Assembly: GCA_046728175.1 (NCBI GenBank)
Contig: JBKPEA010000070.1
Coordinates: 1 to 35,329 of the forward strand
Reading direction: 5' to 3'
DNA from: JAFAHS01 sp046728175
GTDB taxonomy: Bacteria; Desulfobacterota; Binatia; Binatales; Binataceae
DNA: 35,329 nucleotides
Below the pieces are notes generated by a model that was given only the letters and a program-made list of their open reading frames with translations, did not search any database and was not told the DNA's origin. The position numbers were made by a program, and so were the translations under genes. Shown piece by piece: positions 24,301 through 32,900 of the stretch (positions are counted from its first letter, which is position 1; each line of letters begins with the position of its first letter).

Positions 24301-24522
24301 GCGCTGGGCACCGGAACCGGGTCGGAGTTGCGCCGCCCGCTCGGAATCGCGATTGTCGGTGGGCTCCTCATGAGCCAGGTCCTGACGCTCTACACGACGC
24401 CGGTGGTGTACCTGTATCTGGACCGGTTTCGGCTTTATGGCGCGGGCGTCTGGAAGCGCCTGTTCGCCGGTATCATTCGCTCGCCGGAGCAGCCGAGCCC
24501 CGGAGCTGAATTCCGGTCCTAG
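21391..24522 (+). CDS. RND multidrug efflux pump, second subunit (MdtC-like)
   Basis: The 1043-residue pump starts MISETFIRRPVATTLLTIAIALAG. The ATG at 21391 overlaps the previous stop (ATGA); an open frame from 21136 runs inside the first pump and is rejected. The proton-relay residues are kept: Asp400 and Asp401 in GFVVDDAIVVIEN, and Lys in GIVKKNAIMMIDFALE. The sequence is clearly a relative of the first pump but differs throughout the periplasmic loops, as expected for two subunits of a heteromeric pump and not a recent duplicate. It is the last gene of the efflux operon. Confidence 0.95.
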   Translation: MISETFIRRPVATTLLTIAIALAGIVAFQLLPVSPIPQVEFPTIQVQAQLPGASPETMASSVATPLERQFGRIAGLNQLTSTSTLGNTSIVLQFDLSRNIDAAARDVQAAINAARSQLPSDLPGNPTYQKVNPADAPILILALNSKTLTRGKIYDAAYSILAQKLSQIVGVGQVFVGGSALPGVRVELNPTQLSNLGISLEQVRTALAAANTNRPKGELADDTTARSLSTTDQLLTAAEYQPLIIRYQNGAAVKLSDVAEVRDSVEDLRNLGLADGTAGILLVIFRQPNANIISTVDRVMSALPSLMASISPAIDTTVVLDRTVTIRASVRDVEITLLISITLVILVVFAFLRSWRATLIPGIVVPISLIGTFGVMYLCGYTLDNLSLMALTISTGFVVDDAIVVIENITRYREMGMAPLEAAIEGASGIGFTVISISISLIAVFIPILLMGGIIGRLFREFAVTLSVAIAVSLVISLTTTPMMCAHLLGEHGEKHGPWYRASQRGFDWMHEHYTSSLSWVLDHPRLMLAITIAMVGISGYLYVAIPKGFFPQQDTGRIQGAVQADQDTSFQALTRHLGEYVNIISKDPAVDHIVAFTGGRNGSGTNTARMFITLKPYSHRKLNADQVIARLRKNVAQVAGASLYLQASQDLQIGGRGANGQYQYTLQSDDLGLLNQWAPKLLRKMRSMPQLVDVSSDQQDAGLAANLVVDRDTAARLGLTQAAIDNTLYDAFGQRQVSTMYTPLNQYHVVMEVAPEFWQDPDSLNHIFMSTPSGQLVKLGTFTHYAASTTALAVNHQGQFPSVTISFNLQPGVALGQAVDAIAAAEKQIGLPSNIHGNFQGTAQAFQDSLRNESLLILGALAAVYIVLGILYESYVHPITILSTLPSAGVGALLALLICRVELSVIGIIGIILLIGIVKKNAIMMIDFALEAERKDGKSSRDAIYQACVLRFRPIMMTTAAALLGGLPLALGTGTGSELRRPLGIAIVGGLLMSQVLTLYTTPVVYLYLDRFRLYGAGVWKRLFAGIIRSPEQPSPGAEFRS

Positions 24523-24551
24523 CTACGCTTCGGGCTTGCGTCAACCAGCCT

Positions 24552-25376
24552 CTAGGCGGCCACTTCCGAACGCCTGGGAACGGAACTCAAGCGATGCCCA
24601 GGAATCAGCGCTCGACTGAGATCGCTGTGACTCCGGCTTCGGATCGAGCGATCGACCGCGTGAAGACAATCAAATGCCCATTTCGAAAGCAGGACGTAGT
24701 TCTTCCCTCGTCGCGCGACCATCCGGGCGTCGATCATGTCGCTGATGAGTCGGCTGACCATGGGTCGGGAGCAACCGATCATTTCGGCGAAATCCTCGTG
24801 ACCCAGTACGGGAATGAGGACCGTCCCTTCCGCGTCCTTCGCCCCGGCCCGTATGGCGAGATTGCTCATGACGAGTTCGAGGCGTTCCGTGAAGGGCAAG
24901 CTCAAGAGGGTCGCGAACCACTGGAGCTCCTGCGACCAGTAAGTGTTCATCATTTCGATCAAGTGGACCAGGTTCCTGGCCGGAAGCTTTTCAAGACTCC
25001 GGATGATGCGATCGCGACTGAACAACGCCACGCTACACTTGCTGGAAGCCTGAGCTTCGAACAAGCGCGCGCACCGGTCTTTTCCATCGAGATAATTCTG
25101 ATAGCCGATGATGTCGCCGGGTACCGCAAGTCGCACCAGCGTGCGGATGCCATCGCCAACCGGGCAATAGACCTTGACGAAGCCGGAGATGACACAAGCG
25201 AGCAGACCGTCGGCAGTTCCCTCGCAGAAGACCATGGCTCCTCTGTCGAAGGTGATGCCCGGTTGCACCTCGACAACTTCGTCAATCAGCTCACAGGGCA
25301 CTTGGCTGGACATCAGGCTAGCGCGAAGTTTTGAGAAGACCTGTTCGTTCCGATCAATCAAATTCGGCTTATCCAT
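24552..25376 (-). CDS. Crp/Fnr-family transcriptional regulator
   Basis: The 274-residue protein has a cyclic-nucleotide-like beta-roll (about 35-125, with PGDIIGYQNYLDG in the PGD position), a dimer helix (about 130-165, NLVHLIEMMNTYWSQELQW), and a C-terminal winged helix whose recognition part is GHEDFAEMIGCSRPMVSRLISDM (192-214). Residues of the cAMP site are not obvious. Seven or more Cys are scattered, not arranged like the FNR [4Fe-4S] set, so the signal is unknown. A basic, Ser-rich tail of about 35 residues extends past the usual end. The ATG at 25376 has only a weak ribosome site. It is convergent with the efflux operon and faces a long AT-rich upstream region. Confidence 0.88.
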   Translation of the reverse strand: MDKPNLIDRNEQVFSKLRASLMSSQVPCELIDEVVEVQPGITFDRGAMVFCEGTADGLLACVISGFVKVYCPVGDGIRTLVRLAVPGDIIGYQNYLDGKDRCARLFEAQASSKCSVALFSRDRIIRSLEKLPARNLVHLIEMMNTYWSQELQWFATLLSLPFTERLELVMSNLAIRAGAKDAEGTVLIPVLGHEDFAEMIGCSRPMVSRLISDMIDARMVARRGKNYVLLSKWAFDCLHAVDRSIRSRSHSDLSRALIPGHRLSSVPRRSEVAA

Positions 25377-26211
25377 GCTAGTTTTTACCAGTCCCTACTT
25401 TCCTTTGCTGCGGTTGTAAACTTGCCTTAAAAATCTCTTGGTTCTCGATCCTTCACTCAGGCTGATACAAACAGGCTCAATGTCAATAATCTTTAGTCCA
25501 AGCATCAATCGGTCAGTAATTAATCAAATTTTCACTTTAATGTCGCGCAAATCGAGCGTTAAAATGCACAGATATGATAATTTTACGACGTCAAGACTAA
25601 CCTACACATAAGAGACATAACTCTACTGGCAGTTTAGGCTAGATTGAGTCGATTAGATCCAGATGGGTTATTCGATGCTTAAATCTCTTTATATTACTCT
25701 TCTTGCCCAAATTGCCTCTGATACATTAGAGCAGAATATTTGTGTGTTTGTAGCAATTAATTTCCCCAGGTAGGAGATCGTTACAGCCTGATTACCGTTT
25801 TTTTGTGCCCTTCGCGGCTTGAAAGAGTCCCGACCGATCACGGTTCTCTGCGCAAGCCTCGCTCACAGACAGCCGAACACTCTGTGCCGCCCTGGGCAGG
25901 ATCAACTCGTCGGAACAGCAACGGCCGCGCGGGGAATTAGTGACGGAGACGCACGTGCGTCGGCTTACGATCCGCGAGTACTGACAGACGGATCTCGGGA
26001 AGGGAGGCTAAGGGTCGCCGCGGTCAGGGTTTGAGCAATCGGCAAGAAGAGCGAAGCGAGTTTATGAGCAAAAACCGAGATGGAGGTGTTCAGCAAGCGC
26101 ATTCGATTGGACGAAGAAGATCGAACAGCTCGTTGATGGCGGTTCCGTCGAAACGAGTCGCGGGTCGGGCAAGGTGCTCTTTCGAATGGTGGTGAGGTTG
26201 TACCTCTCTTA
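25377..26211. other. Long AT-rich intergenic region between Crp/Fnr and cupin genes
   Basis: About 835 bases have no supported gene. The first 430 bases or so are much richer in A and T than the rest of the window, suggesting a promoter/regulatory region or imported DNA. A minus-strand TTGACA (25481-25486) could belong to the Crp/Fnr gene promoter. A 36-codon frame (25663-25773, rightward) lacks a good ribosome site. In the second half, one rightward frame (about 26012-26299, no start codon) reads RRAKRVYEQ...SAFDWTKKIEQLVDGG, faintly like the end of a glycosyltransferase. None of these is called a gene. Confidence 0.5.
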
Positions 26212-26574
26212 TCAATCGCCAGGAACGAGACGATGCGAATCGGTTTCAAAGTGCTGGGTTGAAAACTCGAGCAGCTCGGAATCTTCTAACCCTTCCAACT
26301 GATGGACCAGCCCTATTGGAACATCCATGCACTCACCTGGGTGCATGACGAATTCGTTCATGGTCTGCGACGCCGCTGATTCCTTTACGCGCACCTTGAG
26401 CAGCCCGGAGCGAAGGTAAAACGTCTCCGTCTTGAGCTTGTGGTAATGCAGCGAACAGCGCTTGCCACGCCTGATTTCAAGGATCTTGCCGCAATAACGA
26501 TCAGTGTTCGCGATCCACACCTCCCGACCCCATCCTTTGGGTGCAATATGGACCGGTTTACGTATGCGGTTCAT
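26212..26574 (-). CDS. Small cupin-fold protein, sugar-phosphate isomerase/epimerase-like
   Basis: The 120-residue single-domain cupin has both family motifs. Motif 1 is GKRCSLHYHKLKTETFYLRSG with His43, His45 and Glu50; motif 2 is PGECMDVPIGLVHQ with His91. These give the usual three-His/one-Glu metal site. GKILEIRRGKRCSLHYHKLKTETFYL is the type seen in small cupins of nucleotide-sugar and exopolysaccharide loci (mannose-6-phosphate isomerase/guanylyltransferase C-terminal-domain-like). The ATG has GGAG 8 bases upstream. It stands alone, with more than 600 bases of gene-free DNA on both sides. The substrate is unknown; its company (a UGM-like flavoprotein and a PKS) fits a glycan or natural-product locus. 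Confidence 0.82.
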   Translation of the reverse strand: MNRIRKPVHIAPKGWGREVWIANTDRYCGKILEIRRGKRCSLHYHKLKTETFYLRSGLLKVRVKESAASQTMNEFVMHPGECMDVPIGLVHQLEGLEDSELLEFSTQHFETDSHRLVPGD

Positions 26575-26770
26575 GGAATATCTCCGAACTATTGTTCAAC
26601 CACTCGCTAGAAGCACTTTGCAGCCAAGGGGCTTGATTCTCGTCGGGGTCGTCGTTCTCGGCGCCCCGGCTCAGGGCGTCGCGCTCGTTCGAACGGCCTC
26701 CAGGTTGGTGATGTTCAGATAGTCGCGCAGCACAGTTTCCTTGACCGACAATGAAAAACATCGCCGGATC

Positions 26771-26796
26771 CTGACGCCGCCCAGGGCCGGCGTCAG
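26771..26796. terminator. Strong GC-rich hairpin
   Basis: CTGACGCCG (26771-26779) is the exact complement of CGGCGTCAG (26788-26796) with an 8-base loop. There is no T run on either side, so it is terminator-like but may be another structured element. Confidence 0.35.
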
Positions 26797-27098
26797 TCAT
26801 CCGACGTTTCGGCTCCGTCATTCCTCAAACCCAAGTTCAAACAAATACCTTCTGCAGTCCGTGCATGTTGGCTTGGCGTTCTTCGCATTCACGCGACCCA
26901 ACTCAAGGTCTTGAGCCGCTGGCTCACGGAGACGCTGTCGGATCTACCGGCTCGAGTTATAGTGCCAGATAGCTTCAATGTCAGGTCACTCTTGACAGAC
27001 CTTGGTGTTGGCCTGGTCGGAATTCACCGCTCCTCGCTTCGGTTGGGTGTCGTCCAACCGAGTGACATTGGTTCCTTCATTCCTCGAAGAGAGCTTCC

Positions 27099-27134
27099 TC
27101 AAGGCATTCCTTTGCACGCTCCGTTGGTTGACAT
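27099..27134 (-). CDS. Possible 11-residue leader or gene remnant with an ideal ribosome site
   Basis: On the minus strand GGAGGTGA (27142-27149), a near-perfect ribosome site, stands 7 bases before an ATG, followed by MSTNGACKGMP and a stop. It could be a leader peptide or the start of a gene whose body is lost. About 520 bases separate it from the cupin gene on the same strand. No regulatory structure was recognised after it. Confidence 0.25.
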   Translation of the reverse strand: MSTNGACKGMP

Positions 27135-27434
27135 ATTGCCTTCACCTCCAGGGGTGTAGGCTGCACGCTCCTGTACGGAGTTCGCACTCTTTCCTCGCTG
27201 CAGCGAGACCATGCGGTCGGCAAATGCGGCCGTCGTCCGCCCCCCTAAGTATTCGACTCGCTCACGGTGCGTCCCGGGACCCATTGCGTGGTCCCTCCGG
27301 AGATACCAAACCGGACGCTGGCTGCGCGCAGAAAGGACAATCATGACCGTTGGAGAAAAACTAGGAGCTAATTTTGGCAGTGTCGCCCTTCAACCCGGTG
27401 CAGAATCGCGAAGCACAAAGAGTAGGGGGAAGAT

Positions 27435-28913
27435 TTGCACGACATTGTCATCGTTGGAGGCGGACCGTCGGGCCTCGCTGCAGCATACCAAGCCGCTGCG
27501 CATGGCGCCCGCACCTCCGTCATTGAGCGCCTTCCCCAGGTGGGTGGGCTGGCGCGTACCGAGGTGTTCCGTAACAGCCGCTGGGACATCGGGCCTCATC
27601 GTTTTTTCACCAAGAACAGCGAGGTACAGGACCTCTTCGTGAAGGTGGTCGGCGAAGATTTGATCCAGGTCTCCAGGCTGACAAGGATTCTGTACAACGA
27701 CCGGTACTTTGACTATCCGTTGACGCCGATCAATGCACTGCTCGGAGTAGGGATCGCACGCAGCGTTTCCATATTCGGCAGCTATGCGTTTAGCCAGGCG
27801 CGGCGAACCCTGGGTATGTCGCCCATCAAGAGCTTCGAAGATTGGGTAGTTGACAAGTTTGGTAGACGGCTTTTTGAAATGTTTTTCAAAAGCTACACCG
27901 AAAAGGTTTGGGGTGTTCCATGTACGCGAATCGGAGCGGACTGGGCGTCGCAGCGCATTAAGGGACTCAATCTCGGTGCGGCGATAGCCAACGCACTTTC
28001 CAAGGGTCGGCGGAAGGAAAAGCAAATCAAGACCCTGGTTGATGAGTTCCTCTACCCGCGGCTCGGTGCCGGACAGCTTTACGAAAAGATGGCTGCTCAC
28101 GCGAGTGACTGTGGCAACACGGTCGCCCGGGGCGTCCAGGTTACTCGCCTCCGCCGTGAGGGACGGCGGGTACGATCGGCGATTTCGGTTGATCAAAATG
28201 GCGCCCGTCAAGAATGGGAGGGGCGATTTTTTCTGAGTAGTGCCCCGCTGACTGAAATCGTGGCCGCCATGGACCCTGCGCCACCACCTGAAGTGTTATC
28301 CGCGGCGCTCGCGCTGCGCTACCGTAATCATGTCGGAGTCGATTTACTGGTAAGTGGCAACCCATTCCCGGACAACTGGATTTACGTGCATGACAGACGC
28401 GTGCGAATGGCTCGTATAGCTAACTATTCGAATTTTTCGCCTGCCATGAGCGCAACGCCCGGCGTCTGTCCTCTCACTATCGAGTACTTTACCTTTGCGG
28501 GCGACAGTGTCTGGGAAGCTGCCGACTCGAGTCTAATCGAACTTGCGACCGATGAACTGGTAAAGACAAAAATCCTGAAGAGGGAGCAAGTGCTGGATGG
28601 TTTTGTGGTTCGCAACGAAAAGGCCTATCCCGTGATCGAGATAGGTTATGAACGTCACCTGACCGTTATCAAGGAGTGGCTCGATGGTTTCGACAATCTT
28701 CTACCCATCGGCCGATCCGGCATGTTCAAATACAACAATCAAGACCACGCGATGGCCACCGGGCTCCTCGCGGCCCGCACCGCACTGGGAATCAAGCGCT
28801 ATGATCCCTGGTTGGTGAATATCGATGCGGAATATCACGAAAGCGGTCGGGCCCTCGAGCGCCCACTCGGCGCCGCGTCTCTTGGCCCGGCCAGCAACGC
28901 CGAGACCGCGTGA
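27435..28913 (+). CDS. FAD-dependent oxidoreductase, UDP-galactopyranose mutase/protoporphyrinogen oxidase-like
   Basis: The 492-residue flavoprotein has the dinucleotide motif VGGGPSGLAAAYQAAAHG (7-24) and the second FAD contact VIERLPQVGGLART (29-42), then DIGPHRFFTKN. The Tyr/Trp-rich middle (YTEKVWGVPCTRIGADWASQRI) and the end LLPIGRSGMFKYNNQDHAMATGLLAARTALG match the large NAD(P)/FAD family next to UDP-galactopyranose mutase seen in polysaccharide loci. The start is a TTG: a stop (TAG) lies only four codons upstream, no other start fits the N-terminal strand, and GGGGGA lies just before it. The Pro/Ala-rich tail of about 30 residues is unusual. Mutase or oxidase activity cannot be decided. 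It may modify a sugar or polyketide. Confidence 0.8.
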   Translation: MHDIVIVGGGPSGLAAAYQAAAHGARTSVIERLPQVGGLARTEVFRNSRWDIGPHRFFTKNSEVQDLFVKVVGEDLIQVSRLTRILYNDRYFDYPLTPINALLGVGIARSVSIFGSYAFSQARRTLGMSPIKSFEDWVVDKFGRRLFEMFFKSYTEKVWGVPCTRIGADWASQRIKGLNLGAAIANALSKGRRKEKQIKTLVDEFLYPRLGAGQLYEKMAAHASDCGNTVARGVQVTRLRREGRRVRSAISVDQNGARQEWEGRFFLSSAPLTEIVAAMDPAPPPEVLSAALALRYRNHVGVDLLVSGNPFPDNWIYVHDRRVRMARIANYSNFSPAMSATPGVCPLTIEYFTFAGDSVWEAADSSLIELATDELVKTKILKREQVLDGFVVRNEKAYPVIEIGYERHLTVIKEWLDGFDNLLPIGRSGMFKYNNQDHAMATGLLAARTALGIKRYDPWLVNIDAEYHESGRALERPLGAASLGPASNAETA

Positions 28914-29547
28914 GAGTTGGTCCTGCTAAAGCCTTCATCCCTCGATTTCATGCCGGAACCTATCTCGCGTTTCCCGCTCGTTGAGAAAAGCCTTCCCCTC
29001 TGGAGCGACTCCCCAAGGTGATCGGCTCGCACTCAATCTCGCGGAGCACGGCCAAAATGCGCGCAGGTTCGTTGGCCTCACCTGTTGGACCGCCATCCTC
29101 CCAGGGCGAAAGCAGGAGGCGCAGCGCCGAGCGATTTCACGGGGCAGCCGCGATGCGCCAGGCAGGTGCGGGTAGCACTTGAGGCGCCTGGGGACAGCTA
29201 GAGCCTGATCAGCCGCCGCGGCTCCTTCTCGAACCGAAGGTGGACTCGACTCAAGGACGTGATCAGAACCGACTGACACCGCACTAGGATTTCAACTGAA
29301 CTCGGCAGGATAGGTCAGGTTCAACGGGCGCTGGAACGGTCTCCTCGTGGAGTCGCGGGCCACAGAAAACCGCACCGGTAACCAAGTCAGTCCGCCGATT
29401 TGATCATTTTCACTCCAATTTCGTCAACCGGCGTGACACTGCACTTCGAACGCTCTCGTAATCTGAGAAAGGTACTCCAAATACCGTTGATTAGTTGAAC
29501 GGCCTCGGGGTGACCATAGGCGGTGAAACTGAATCTGAGCGGGGCAA
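28914..29547. other. Gene-free region before the excisionase-like gene
   Basis: About 630 bases. Short frames exist on both strands, but none has family motifs or a good ribosome site. No repeat, tRNA or clear promoter was seen. It separates the flavoprotein gene from a small DNA-binding protein. Confidence 0.45.
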
Positions 29548-29757
29548 ATGGCCAAACTGAACAAAGTTCTGACGATCGGCGAAGTTGCCGAGATTTTACG
29601 GGTACACCCGGCCACAATTTATCGGCTGGTTAAGAAGGGCGCCCTGCCTGCCTTCAAGATTGGCGGTAACTGGCGTATCCACCCCAGGGTTCTTGACGGC
29701 TGGCTCGCGGACGGAAGTTTGAGACCTTTGGTTCCGGTGCCGGACCCTCCCTATTGA
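29548..29757 (+). CDS. Excisionase-family (MerR-like) small DNA-binding protein
   Basis: The 69-residue protein is almost entirely one helix-turn-helix: LTIGEVAEILRVHPATIYRLVKKGALPAFKIGGNWRIHPRVLDGWL. The pattern (GEVAEIL.V...TIYR....G.LPAFKIGG.WR) is the excisionase/HTH_17 type, about residues 8-53, with a short Pro-rich tail. Family members act as phage or plasmid excisionases or as small regulators. No integrase gene or att site is visible nearby, so a regulatory role, perhaps for the convergent PKS, is as likely. The ribosome site is weak (GAGCGGGG). Confidence 0.85.
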   Translation: MAKLNKVLTIGEVAEILRVHPATIYRLVKKGALPAFKIGGNWRIHPRVLDGWLADGSLRPLVPVPDPPY

Positions 29758-29810
29758 ACTTTTCATATCCTTACGAATCGCGGCGCAGCACTGGTCGCGC
29801 GCGGTTGTTT

Positions 29811-29859
29811 CTGACCTGCCCCCGACCATGGAGAACCCAGGTCGGCGGCCCCAGGTCAG
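29811..29859. repeat. Nested inverted repeat, possible insertion-element end or terminator
   Basis: CTGACCTG (29811-29818) pairs exactly with CAGGTCAG (29852-29859), and inside it CGACC (29823-29827) pairs with GGTCG (29840-29844). TGACCTGCCCCC is reminiscent of the ends of some IS3-type elements, but no transposase is present. It lies between the excisionase-like gene and the convergent PKS end, so it may also stop transcription. Confidence 0.4.
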
Positions 29860-29999
29860 GTCAGATCGGAACACTCTGCTGGTGTCATCCATTCAGGACG
29901 AGAGGCATTCGGTTTCGGGGATTCTATGCGACCGCGACATCTCCCGCTCGAGCCGCTGCGGGCGTGCTGGCTAACGAGGCGAGAGGGTTCTCGTCTTAT

Positions 30000-32900
30000 T
30001 TACTCGGAAATCGCGATTTCAATTTCCTGCGGCTCTCGTCTCGCCCGTAAAGCGGGTGCTTCCTCGGCCAGGCACGCCGCGACCTTGCTTGCGAGCACTC
30101 TCACGTTCGGCTCGCGAATCACGTCGTGGTGAGTTCCCGGGATCTCAAGAACGTCGACTCCTCCGAGCGCTAGGCCATCCCATCCCAGCAGATAGCCGTA
30201 AAGCTCGTCGATCGCCGCATCCGCCATGCTCGCCCGAAACAAGGTGATGGTGCCCGGGTAGGGCTGCGGCCGATATCGGTTGGCCGCGAACCAGTTTACG
30301 TCGTGCGGACGCTCGAGATACTTCGGTATGGGTCTGCCGCGATTGGCAAGGATCGCGTAGAGGCGCTGCCTTCCTCTTCCAATGCGATCCTGAATTCGCA
30401 TTGCGACCATTTCTCGCAGATAGGTCATGCCACTGTTTCCGTCAAGAGTCCGTCGTGCAAGACGCCCAGCTGACATGAGCACGTGTCGCACGCGGCTGAG
30501 GGCATCTGAACGCGTCGCACCGTTCATAAGAAAAGTGTCGATCATTCCCAACATTGCAACCGGCTCCCCTTTTGCGAGAAGCTGTCGCGCGATTTCATAG
30601 GCTAACAATCCGCCGAAAGAATATCCGAGAAAGTGATAGGGACCCCGCGGCTGGATCGTCCTGATTTCACGTATGTAGTCCTCTGCCAAGTCTTCAAGGC
30701 GAAGCTTTGCTGGAGTCGACGGATGGACCGAGTACTCAACTCCGTAGACGGGCCGGTCGACCTCCAGGTGCTTAACCAGGGGGTGGAAGCCGAGCACTTT
30801 GCCCCCCACGCCGTGCAACAGGAACAAGGGAGGCTCCGCATTGCCCGCCCGTACGGGCACGATAAAGGAGAACGGCTCCGTGGTCTCGGCCTTTCTAATT
30901 AACTTTGCAAGTTTCTCAATGCTAGGCGCTTCGAACAGTGAAGCGAGCTTGAGATCAACGCCGTACCGCTTTTTGATCTTGGCGAGAAGCCGGGCTCCAG
31001 TGAGCGATTGCCCCCCGGCATCGAAGAAGTTGTCTCGCGGTCCTACACGCTGGACGCCAAGAATCTCCTTCCACCACCGCGATAGAGTGGACTCTATTTC
31101 GTCCGGCTGGGAGCCTTCCTGCGCTTCAACCTCTGCGTCTTGGCTTTGAGAATGTCTCCCCTCTTCGATCAAAGCGGCGAAGTCCGAGGGGAACACGACC
31201 AGGTTAGATCCGCGTGCTCCAGCCAGGACCCGTTTAAAGGCTTGCTCACCCTCCCGCGGAGAAATACTGTCTCGATGTTGTTCTAGCGTAGTACCCGAGC
31301 CCTTCCGGCCCGGAGCGATCGCCACAAGACCGTTCGAATGTGGTCGCGTAGTCGTGATGCCGAGAATCGATGGGTCGGAAATCCGTCGTAAAGAAAACCC
31401 GGTGATGCCGATCAACTGTTCTCCACCATCATCAAGGATATCGATGTCGAAAGTGACTATTGGATCGCTGGTCGACGGTTTTTGTCGCACCCGCGCGTGG
31501 CTGTAGCACCTGGTAGGAAGATCGGCGTAGAGAGTGATTTTTTCATACGATATCGGAACGTAGAGGTCGTTCGATGCAGAGTAGCCGCGAATTAGAAACA
31601 TCGCCGAGCCTGTGGCCATATCCAGGAGGGCCGGGTGGATGCGATATGACTCGAGGTCGACCGCGAAGTCACTCGGAAGCTCAAGAAGCGCGAGCCCTTG
31701 TGTGCGGTTCAAACGCATCCACTTCAAGTTTCGCCATCGCGGGCCGAATTGAATGTGTTTGCCCTGATTGGCATTCTGTCGAGAACTGTCGAAGGTGAGT
31801 GTCTCACCGCGGCAGCGGCGACGGATACTATTGAGATTGCGGCTGGGTCTTTGGCTGACTGCGTCTAACTCAATCTTACCCGTCGCGGTTTGCGTCCATT
31901 CGCCCGATAGCGGGTCTTCTGCGAGGACTTCGAAGGCGTAACCGGTCGGCTGCTTGCGAAGCCGCAATCTGACTGAACGCTCCGAGTTTGGCGCCATGGC
32001 TAGGGGTGCCAAGATCTCGAAATCCCGGATTGAAATTGTGCGATCCTGCCGTTGCTCACCCAGCGCCGCGTTGACCATTTCGATATAGCCGGTGGCTGGA
32101 AAGAGGCCGGTGCCGTTTTTCAGGCGGTGTTCCGCGAGGATCCAGTCGCGATCCAGAGCCAGGCGCTTGGCGAACTCGGTCCCGGAGACATTGTCTTCTA
32201 CGCGTCTCCCAAGCAACGGATGCGTGTCGTTGTGATCGTTCTTCGAACCTGCCGCGAGCCCGACCTCCCGCCATCGCGGCCATTGGATCGCGATCACCCG
32301 GGTCTTGCCGGCACTCTCTCGAGACGCAGCGTATGCATCGAGAAAAGCGTTGGCAGCTGCGTAATCCACTTGACCCGCGGGAGTGAGCAGCCCACTCACC
32401 GAAGACATCAGAACCAGAAAGTCGAGCTCGTCCTTCGCAAACGTCGACCCTAAGACAAGCGTGCCATCAAGTTTAGGTGACAAAACCATCTCGCAGGCAG
32501 CCCGGTCTTTCTCGAGAATTGGCGCGTCTGCGAGAATCCCCGCGGCATGAATGATCCCGTTTACCGGACCAAAGCGATCGGCGACCTCGCCTGCTACCCT
32601 TCTCATAGCCGCGGCGTCGGTGACATCGGCAGATAACGCGAGAACCTCACCCCCGACCGACTCGATTTCGCGAATGCTCCGAATACTCCCTGTGATGCGA
32701 TCCGAATCTCCGTGTTCTCTAATCCAATCGTCCCACGCCTCGCGCTCTGGCAAACTACGCCGCGACACCAATGCCAGCCGCGCACCGACAGACTCCGCCA
32801 GCGATTTGGCCAGTATCAAGCCTATTCCGCCAAGTCCCCCCGTGATCAGATAAACTCCCTTCTCGCGCAGGGCGATCGCCCGACTCCGGTCGGGTTGGGC

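Larger units (their letters stand above)
26575..27434. other. Gene-poor region with hairpin and fragments, upstream of the flavoprotein gene
   Basis: About 860 bases have no convincing gene. There is a perfect hairpin at 26771-26796 and a tiny leftward frame with a near-ideal ribosome site at 27099-27134. Several short frames (leftward, about 26690-26770 reading LRDYLNITNLEAVRT; and 26850-26910 reading PTCTDCRRYLFELGF) look protein-like but are broken by stops, so the stretch may hold decayed genes. Confidence 0.45.

Noticed and set aside
25663..25773. 36-codon frame in the AT-rich region (MGYSMLKSLYITLLAQ...)
   Set aside because: No ribosome site and no recognisable motif; in AT-rich DNA its hydrophobic composition is not informative.
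27129..27163. TTGACA followed by an imperfect CCTTCACCTCC/AGGGGTGTAGG dyad, like a MerR-type promoter
   Set aside because: No -10 box at the 19-20 base spacing of such promoters, and the same bases form a leftward ribosome site.
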